Assembly: GCA_014607495.2 (NCBI GenBank) | Contig: CP053159.1 | Span: 8,377,501 to 8,441,500, forward strand | Reading direction: 5' to 3' | Length of the DNA: 64,000 nt | Source: Carposina sasakii | Taxonomy: Eukaryota > Arthropoda > Insecta > Lepidoptera > Carposinidae | Shown: positions 57,168 through 64,000 of the stretch, in pieces | Numbering within the stretch: position 1 is the stretch's first letter | Layout: the number at the start of each line of letters is the position of its first letter | Made by a program: the position numbers and the translations under genes | Notes under the pieces: generated by a model | What the model was told of the DNA's origin: nothing | The model's database searches: none | Seen by the model: only the letters and a program-made list of their open reading frames with translations

Positions 57168-60100
57168 GAACGGGAATCAAATGGACTGCCTGAACAAATT
57201 CAATTGAGTATGTACTTGTCACTTTTATTACTTGACAGCCAATCTTTTAGTTATAATGTTAGTTAAGCGCAGGCTACACCTTGTCATTTGTCTTTTATGG
57301 CTCCTCCATACAATCGGCGATGTTAGTTTGCCTTGGTTTGTCTAAATTCGACACTATCATCGTGCTGGCATCCACACGCATCCACACATTCATCTAGTAG
57401 TAGTTTGTTGATGGCACAGAGTACGTGTGGGCACCTCCACGAATCAACCGTCGAATCCCTTTTATGTATCTCCAAAAACCGGCAAATAGGCGAACTTCGT
57501 CGACGAATGCCGACAAACCTGCCCTCTACACAATCGAGTTCGCCCAAATTCGTCAGAGTTCGCCCATTGTATGAAAGAGCCATTATTTCTGGCCTTGCTA
57601 TGCTAAATACATGGCTGTAGAATCTCCTTCATGGTCATGCAAGCCCAAACTAGAAAAACAGTTTTATTAAAGTACCTCAATTAATTATTATGGTTGATTC
57701 TGACAGTCACTTAAACGTAAAATTAGTCCTATCTGTCCCTTTCTCTCGCAGCCATTTATGTTAAGATCGAAGAGAGATAGACCTGACTAAGATTAGGTTT
57801 ATGTTTAAGTGTGATGGTCAGAATCAACCCTATTATCTTTTTAAAATAAATAAATAAAATAAAATGGCCTTTATTCGTCCTCCCATCTTCTTATTGGGCG
57901 TCCCCTTTTGCGTCTACCATCCCTAGGATACCAAACTGTAACGCGTTTGCTCCACTTTTCCACATTATCTTTTTAAAAAATCAAATATTACTCAATAATG
58001 CCATTATTAACTTTTTGTTTTTGCTGTTTATTTATTTATATTTCTTTTAGATGGGAACCAATCATCAGAATTATTAAATTACATAAATGTTCAGAGAGTT
58101 GTGCAAACATTACATAAAACAGAGGAAGTAATTGAACAGGGTACAAATGCTATGAGTATTTCTGTAATAAAAAGGCAATGTGATGATAATGAAATGATGA
58201 GCCAAATGGTAAATCCTGCTAATGTTCAAAATCCTGTGACTGATGGCTCTACTTTGGCTTTACATGATGAAAGGATAAAACAGAATAATCTGAAGATACA
58301 AAACTTTGGTAAGTTGGCTTCCTTTTTCTGATGAGAAGAGGAAGACCTAAGAAGTGTTGCATGGACTATATGAGAAAGGATATGTGTGAGGAGTCAGTAA
58401 TGATATGAGATGATGGATAATAGGGATGAAATAGTACATATTATGCTGACCCCAAGTAGAATGGGAAGAGGGCAGGAAGAAGAAGAGTACTTTTATAATT
58501 TTATAACTATGTCTGGTTAAGAGCTGGGTCACTTTTTATGCCTTTCCCAGCTAACAGTTTATACTCTAAAACAAATGGTAACAGTTAAAATATGTTATTT
58601 TCTACTATGTTACATAAGTTACTAGGTAGCACAAAATATTATGATTGCAGTGCACATAGCGGATCGCGTGGTACCACCCAGAGCAGTGGCTGTATTGCCA
58701 GCCGAGCTGCAACTGCGTAATAACGTCATTTCATCCCGAAAAACCTTGCCTGCAAGAACCAGATTCGGACCTGTAGAAGGTATGTCTATTCTATTCTATA
58801 TTCTATCCACACCAACACACATTAACATCTGTCCCTGCTATGCTAAACGTGTCTGTGAGATCCTTTATGATCCTGCAGCTCTGACTACCCCATTTTAAGA
58901 ACTTAATAATAATAATAACTTTATTTAATTTCCTCACACAATAACATTTAAACATACATAAATACAGGCTTCAATACGTTGTGCAAGGACTGGTGCCTGA
59001 AGTAGGCTAAAATAAGCCTGTAGTACAGGACGCCAGGCCCCCCACCAGAACACGGAAGAGTACTAGAATATGCTTACAACTTAAAATATTATAAAATTTC
59101 GGAGGCAAATATATAATTTAATTTGAAAATATTAATAATAATAGGATACAGAAACTCACAAACACACACACATACACGGGAAAGTAATGAAATTGATTAG
59201 GAAGGAATTAGAAATAATTTTTCTGTGTCGTCATAACTAAGTGTAAGAAGCCAATTGGTCACGGCTCTCCTGCACTCCACCACAGTCAGTCCGTAACTTA
59301 AACCATATGTATAGCATTTATACATCATATAATCACACCTTTATTTCTTATGGGGTAGACAGAGCACCAAGGGCCGATAGAACCACATGGTGCCACTTCT
59401 GTCCAATTTTGAGGGTATAGTTGAGATGTACAAGTTCCGTTAGTAGTGACAGGTGGTCAGCCCATCGCCAACAAAACACCAACACCCTCTTGTCCCTCTC
59501 CTGACTTGAACAATATGCCCGGGAAGAGAAGCAGCTGTAGTATCATACGTCTTTTTTTCACTCTCAGAGCAGCATAGAAGAAATAAATAAGTATAGCATT
59601 TATAAATGCGTGTAACAAAAATGTGTAACTCGAGCTGTGCTCATTGCTCTAGGCTCTAGGAGTTATAAAATATCTATACAGACCGCCTAAGCCATGCCCC
59701 TTTCACAAATTTATGTTTGACTAGTGGACGCCCGCAACTCCGTCCGCGTGGACTACAGATAAAACTGAAAATTTTCGGGATAAAAACATTTTCACGCGAT
59801 AAAAAGCCGTTCCTGAGATTAGCGTGCACAAACGCACAGACAAACAGACAAAAATTCCAAAAATCATTCTTTTGGGTACTATTGCGTTGATAAAGGTCTC
59901 CTATAGTATTTTTTCTCATATATCTTCCATGTACAGACTGCGATTTGTTACATCTTCTATACATCTATACATAATAAAAATGTAACGGATCGCTATCTGT
60001 ACATGGAAGATATATGAGAAAAAATATTATAGGAGACCTTTATCAACGCAATAGAACCCAAAGCGATGATTTTTTGAATTTTTGTCTGTTTGTCGGTTTG

Positions 60101-63100
60101 TCTGTGCGTTTGTGCACGCCTATCTCAGAAACGCCTGAACCGATTTCGATGCAGTTTTCAGGAATATATTGTGACAGGTCCCACTTAACATATAGGCTAC
60201 TTTTTATCCCGGGAATTTTTTTTATCCCGGATAATATCGATATTTTGTTTTTTTTTCTGTAGTCCACGCGGACGGAGTCGCGGGCATCCACTAGTTTTTA
60301 TATGTATAGATTTAACTTCTACTAGCTAATGGGATAACTGATGGAAATAAAAATTGCTATAGGTTGTGATATGTGTATGTATACAGGGTGTAACAAAAAG
60401 GGTATGTTAAGCGAAAAGCTATGTAAATAGCCCACTATAGAGAACCTATCCACAAAATTTGAGATCCGAAATCACATGTTTATTGTTCCCGATTGTATGG
60501 AGAATTTTTAAATATCTCAGGAATTTTCATACAATCTTGAAAATTAAAAATGTGATTTCGAGTCTCAAATTTTGGGAATAGTTCTGTTACATTTCTGATA
60601 CATCCTGTATAATGCATACTAACCTAACCTATCCAACCTCTATGGGAATACTGATCCCGGCTATATTCCTATTAAACTTTAATAACAATGTACCTATTTA
60701 TTTACATAAGTTTCTGTTACAGGGATAAATACCAAAATCACACAGTCCGAAGCAAGCAAGTTAACCTTAGAAGCGTTAAAACACAATAGACCAATATTTC
60801 TTTGTGCCAAAGACAAACAGAGTAGCAGTGTGACACATATAGATGTAACTGATAAAGGTACCCATTTTTATATTACATATTTTTCATGTGTAGGTAATAT
60901 GTATAGGTATGTATGTAGTACCTATGTAATTTTTATTGTGTTTTATGTACTTATGTAATATTATGTACAGTATGTAGAGATCCGTGATCTCTGCCTAATG
61001 AAACATGAGAGTAGCTCTCGGCTTAACCATCTTTTCATCATCTATTGTACATTATGGTAACACCATGAATCCGTATTGTTATGTGTTTTCTAGAATACGC
61101 TCTTCAGTTTTATAGTCTTGTCCGCGATCCGTCCACGTGAATTACAAAGATCAAACTTTTTATCCGCAGGGGATAATTACGCAACTTGCAAGAGCAAAGT
61201 CAGAGATTGTTATGTGAGTGCGCGGGACAAGTGTGAGGGGTGGGAAGACGCCACAATACAATTTTCACGATCTTATTGTTTTGGCTTTGCTTATGCAAGT
61301 TGCGTAATTAATCAGCCTACCGATCTGTCCCCTGATCACTTCTATCTTTCATAACTTCAGATAAATCAAACTGGATGGGTCTGTTACCACTTGGCAACCA
61401 AGATACAGCCAATATGTGGATTTACGAGGAGAACGCAAAGCTATATGGAGTGACTACAACAGCAGTGCGTTGCAAGACACCTTTAACAATCGGCTACAGT
61501 AACGAATACTCGGATGATTATGATTTGCCTTCTGGACAACCTATTTTAGATTTAGGGGAGGGTATGTTGCCTAGTTATTATATACATCTGTGAATTTGAT
61601 GTTTAAAATTGTGAGATATTTCGCTCTTACCAAATCATGCTACGGGCGTTGATTTAGAGTGAGAGTGGTAGATACCAACATAATAGACATTACGTACAAC
61701 AAACCCAGAGAGATGATATTATGAGTTAAGGTGCTGAATGTATGAAAATTAGTGGTACTTCGTTATTGAAACAGATATTAATAATTGTTTTCTAGAATTG
61801 ATGCAAGGCCCCAGACTGTGGTCCTGTAGACAGTGCAATCGTAATTTGCCTTCCAGCACACTACTTACGTATCACATGGAAATATATCATCAGGTAACTT
61901 TTGCTTATTTAGGACCGATTTTTTTAAATAATCAGGTTGTTCTAACTGGATTCATAATAAATTTGATACCGTCTCTCTCTAAAACTTGATCGAGATAGAG
62001 ACAACATCAACTTTATAGCCTTAAAGACGTATCTGACCATTGGAAAAAGTCAGCCACACACACGATTTTAAATTACATAATTCACAAGTTTCAAAAAGTG
62101 AGATTACATTATAGCTATCAGTTGCTACATGTAGGAAAAGCGCATTGTATTGTGGTTGATTTTTATTTTGCGTTCCTTGATTTCAGATACCTATGCTTTA
62201 AAATAAACTAAAGGAATTTATATTCTTTTATTCTTATATTTTTCTAGGTTGGTACAAGAATCACACGGTACCCTCATAGATGTAAATATTGCGCACAAAA
62301 ATTCAGCAGACTATCCACGTGAGTGATATTTTATTATTATCTATCTTCTATATCTATCTATATATATAATTAAAATGTAACGGATCACTGTCTGTACATG
62401 GAAGATATATGAGAAAATTATTATAGGAGACCTTTATCAACGCAATAGTACCAAAAAGAATGATTTTTGGAATTTTTGTCTGTTTTTCGGTTTATCTGTG
62501 CGTTTGTGCACGCTAATCTCAGAAACGGCTGAACCGATTTCGATGCAGTTTTCAGGAATATATTGTGACAGGTCCCACTTAACATATAGGCTACTTTTAT
62601 CCCGGGAAAATGTTTTTATTCCGGATAATTTCAACATTTTGTTTTTTCTGCAGTCCACGCGGACGGAGTCGCGGGCGTCCACTAGTTACATCTAAGTGCA
62701 CGGCAGTGCCCGCGCCAAGTCTACATATACATTTTACATCTTTATTTATTTTATCATCTTAAAGGTTTTCAATGTAGGTAGTAAAGATTAATATTGTCAT
62801 AATAATGCTATGTTTGTACCGACTGTCGGTATTGGTCAAACAATGAAATAAATATATCTTTTAATATTTCTTTGCAAAATAATGATTGGCGAAGATTGGA
62901 GCAAGTGACTGAGTTCGTGTATCTGGGGACTTTGTTTACAAGGGATGGTAAGCATGACAAAGGTATTGCATGGAGAGTGAATGGTGGGAATCGGGTGAAT
63001 GGGGCACTTAATTCTTTTATGAGTAGCCAGAAAGTGTTGCAAGCGGCACGTCTGGCTGTTCATGGAGGTGTTTTGGTGCCGACTCTTATGTATGGAAGTG

Positions 63101-63894
63101 AAAGTTGGGTATGGCAGAAACCAAAACATCAAAGTCAAGTGAATGTAGTGGAAATGAGAGCATTGAGAAGTATGTGTGGAGTCACTTTGAAAGATAGGAT
63201 AAGGAATAAGGTGATCAGAAAGAAGTGTGGTATAAATGAGGACGTGGTGACGAAGATTGAGAAGGGTATGTTGAGGTGGTTTGGGCGTGTGGAGAGGATG
63301 AGTGAAAGTAGACTGACAAAGAAAGTGTACAACGGAAGAGTGGATGGAAGGGTTGGAACGGGAAGACCTCGCCGGACTTTCACCGATCAAATTGGTGAAA
63401 TTCTAAAGAAAGGTCATGTCAAGAGTACCCTAAACCAACGAGCGTGCATGAAAAATATCATGAGAGTAGATGAAGCGAAAGAGGTGTGTCAGGATCGTAG
63501 CAAATGGAGATCCGTGATCTCTGCCTACCCCTCCGGGAAAGAGGCGTGATTATTATGTATGTATGTAGTTAATGCTAACTGTGATGAACTCAAAAGGGAG
63601 GCATTTGCACAGCAGTTGGACATTATCATACTGACTAGTGACTAAACAGAAACAGTACTTGCTAAAAAGTTTTAGTAATTCTCAATTATTTTCATAGTTG
63701 TGTGCAACATCTTGCTAAATTAATGAGAAAACATATCTTTCATTTTGTTAGGTTGTTGGTGAAAAGTGTGTATCTAGTGTAAATTGCATTTACCCTAAAA
63801 CCTCTTTGAGCATAATGTGCGTGACATATGTATGTTATTTTTACAGGTATAAGCGTCATTTGGCTCGCCACTGCCCAAAGAAACCTAAAAAGGG
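57168..63894 (+). CDS. PR-domain zinc-finger protein (PRDM type), partial
   Basis: Putative nuclear regulator with a PR/SET domain and C2H2 fingers. Eight exons joined by consistent GT-AG phases: 57168-57207, 58051-58308, 58651-58779, 60723-60857, 61361-61561, 61796-61893, 62248-62318, 63847-63894. Order: Gln/Asn-rich N-terminal region, then a PR domain from about AVLPAELQLRNNV through ARTRFGPVEG and DKSNWMGLLPLGNQDTANMW, then fingers CRQCNRNLPSSTLLTYHMEI-YH and CKYCAQKFSRLST-YKRHLARH. The gene continues past 63894 and its start is not seen. Which PRDM subfamily this is cannot be told safely; a member whose PR domain is followed directly by fingers fits. Introns contain LINE, SINE and MITE insertions. 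Confidence 0.88.
57690..57832. mobile_element. MITE (ggcagtcacacttaaacc family), copy
   Basis: Arms 'ttgattctgacagtcactta' and 'taagtgtgatggtcagaatc' with the usual middle 'ctctcgcagccatttatgtt'. Confidence 0.7.
57865..57965 (-). pseudogene. LINE C-terminal fragment
   Basis: The minus-strand reading DNVEKWSKRVTVWYPRDGRR and KRGRPIRRWEDE is typical of the C-terminal part of lepidopteran endonuclease-reverse-transcriptase LINEs. Short remnant in a PRDM intron. Confidence 0.65.
58051..58308 (+). CDS. PRDM-type gene exon: N-terminal region
   Basis: Phases 1 to 1. Encodes GNQSSELLNYINVQRVVQTL and a polar region rich in Asn, Gln and Asp; no recognised domain. Acceptor 'tttcttttag', donor GTAAGT. 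Confidence 0.82.
58320..58495 (+). pseudogene. LINE C-terminal fragment
   Basis: The reading MRRGRPKKCCMDYMRKDM followed, after frame changes, by ADPK and NGKRAGRRR matches the usual end of RTE-like LINE proteins. It begins almost at the donor of the preceding exon. Confidence 0.6.
58651..58779 (+). CDS. PRDM-type gene exon: start of PR domain
   Basis: Encodes VAVLPAELQLRNNVISSRKT and LPARTRFGPVEG. The (G/R)TRFGP-x-EG motif is the conserved opening of PR domains. Phases 1 to 1. Confidence 0.88.
59323..59590 (-). mobile_element. SINE with RTE-like 3' tail, full copy
   Basis: 268 bp with a perfect 14-bp target duplication GTATAGCATTTATA (59309-59322, 59591-59604). Same family as 42177-42443 and 39138-39315. 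Confidence 0.88.
59719..60300. repeat. Inverted pair of cgcgggcgtccac-family repeats
   Basis: A minus-oriented copy (59719-59960) and a plus-oriented copy (59975-60300) face each other around 'atacataataaaaatgtaac'. Both contain 'aggagacctttatcaacgc' or its inverse, so the pair can fold into a hairpin of more than 200 bp. Confidence 0.8.
60384..60607. mobile_element. TA-flanked MITE (cagggtgtaac family), nearly complete
   Basis: Preserves the uninterrupted 'gagaatttttaaatatctc' centre that proves the TTAA target of the piggyBac-like insertion at 41192. The right arm is shortened. Confidence 0.8.
60723..60857 (+). CDS. PRDM-type gene exon: PR domain, middle
   Basis: Encodes GINTKITQSEASKLTLEALK then HNRPIFLCAKDKQSSSVTHI, phases 1 to 1, acceptor 'tctgttacag'. 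Confidence 0.82.
61160..61310. mobile_element. MITE related to the CCCCCTGATTACG family
   Basis: Ends 'ataattacgcaacttgcaag' and 'cttatgcaagttgcgtaatt' are inverted. It lies just upstream of a PR-domain exon. Confidence 0.6.
61361..61561 (+). CDS. PRDM-type gene exon: PR domain, core
   Basis: Encodes DKSNWMGLLPLGNQDTANMW, then YGVTTTAVRCKTPLTIGYSN and EYSDDYDLP. The S-N-W-M, (I/L)TIGY and Y-x-x-(E/D)Y features match the C-terminal half of PR domains. Phases 1 to 1. Confidence 0.9.
61796..61893 (+). CDS. PRDM-type gene exon: first C2H2 finger
   Basis: CRQCNRNLPSSTLLTYHMEI then YH forms a C-x2-C-x12-H-x4-H-like finger. Phases 1 to 0. Confidence 0.85.
62248..62318 (+). CDS. PRDM-type gene exon: second C2H2 finger, first half
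   Basis: VGTRITRYPHRCKYCAQKFS then RLST; the finger is completed in the exon at 63847. Acceptor 'tttttctag', donor GTGAGT. Confidence 0.85.
62385..62690 (+). repeat. Interspersed repeat of the cgcgggcgtccac family, long copy
   Basis: Runs from 'aacggatcactgtctgtac' to 'gtcgcgggcgtccactagt' and is the best reference for the family in this window. Confidence 0.75.
62872..63560 (+). pseudogene. RTE-like LINE, C-terminal remnant
   Basis: 225 codons open to the natural stop: QVTEFVYLGTLFTRDGKHDK, LMYGSESWVWQKP, MRALRSMCGVTLKDRIRNK, EKGMLRWFGRVERM and SKWRSVISAYPSGKEA. These are standard landmarks of the LINE C-terminus after reverse transcriptase. Followed by a TATG-rich tail. 5'-truncated insertion in a PRDM intron. 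Fragments of the same family: 10735-10800 and about 60978-61000. Confidence 0.88.
63847..63894 (+). CDS. PRDM-type gene exon: second C2H2 finger, second half
   Basis: Encodes YKRHLARHCPKKPKKG, giving the two zinc-binding His of the finger begun in the exon at 62248. Donor GTAAGT; the gene goes on beyond the window. Confidence 0.82.
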
Positions 63895-64000
63895 GTAAGT
63901 GGCATAACTATGTACTTACTTTAGTTACTTGTTTTCTATCCTGCTGCTATACATATCACTATAGCTTTTTTAATATAGCACTTGCTAATACTAGTAAAAT

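Noticed and set aside
62836..63390. 184-codon minus-strand ORF
   Set aside because: It is the antisense shadow of the LINE reading at 62872-63560.

Overview
The window looks like a piece of a moth or butterfly (Lepidoptera) nuclear genome. It is AT-rich, its genes are split by GT-AG introns, and most of the DNA is layered transposon debris of lepidopteran type: CAT-tailed retroposons, TA-flanked palindromic MITEs, RTE-like LINE tails and piggyBac- and Transib-like transposons. The proteins agree: two midgut-type trypsins, a SIPA1-like RapGAP and a PR-domain zinc-finger protein.

Left part (1-15.4 kb). Two trypsin-like serine protease genes face each other tail to tail: gene 1 on + (5133-7726) and gene 2 on - (10463-15370). 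Their five coding exons have the same lengths (43, 169, 256, 180, 144 bp), so they are an inverted duplicate pair. Gene 2 has a defect or very unusual splice site in front of exon 3. Three copies of one CAT-tailed retroposon, each with a 10-12 bp target duplication, sit just upstream of gene 1, in intron 4 of gene 1 and in intron 2 of gene 2.

Middle (15.4-28.2 kb). No recognisable host gene apart from one unassigned terminal-exon-like ORF at 20.5 kb. It holds MITEs (several families, one hAT-like with an 8-bp target duplication), a tRNA-derived SINE and broken LINE pieces.

SIPA1L gene (28.3-45.0 kb, - strand). Fifteen exons of a signal-induced-proliferation-associated 1-like protein were placed by splice phase: N-terminal region, RapGAP domain, PDZ domain, low-complexity linker and C-terminal coiled coil. 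At least one exon between 44371 and 39957 was not found. The gene shows three internal duplications at splice junctions: about 13 tandem copies of a 5' splice site, about four tandem copies of a 3' splice site, and a pair of look-alike exons. Its introns carry nested transposons, including a piggyBac-like fossil inserted at TTAA inside a MITE and itself split by a SINE.

Transposon block (45.4-52.6 kb). A 3554-bp Transib-like transposon (the superfamily related to RAG1) has termini starting with CACAGTG, a 5-bp target duplication and a nearly complete but frameshifted transposase. It sits inside a MITE, which sits inside an older repeat. Next to it is a degenerate R2-like retrotransposon with a C2H2 finger, reverse transcriptase and restriction-like endonuclease.

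Right part (56.8-64 kb, + strand). Eight exons, plus one candidate, of a PRDM-type gene encode a PR/SET domain followed by C2H2 fingers; the gene runs off the right edge. Its introns hold LINE and SINE insertions. The host genes are not obviously linked in function.
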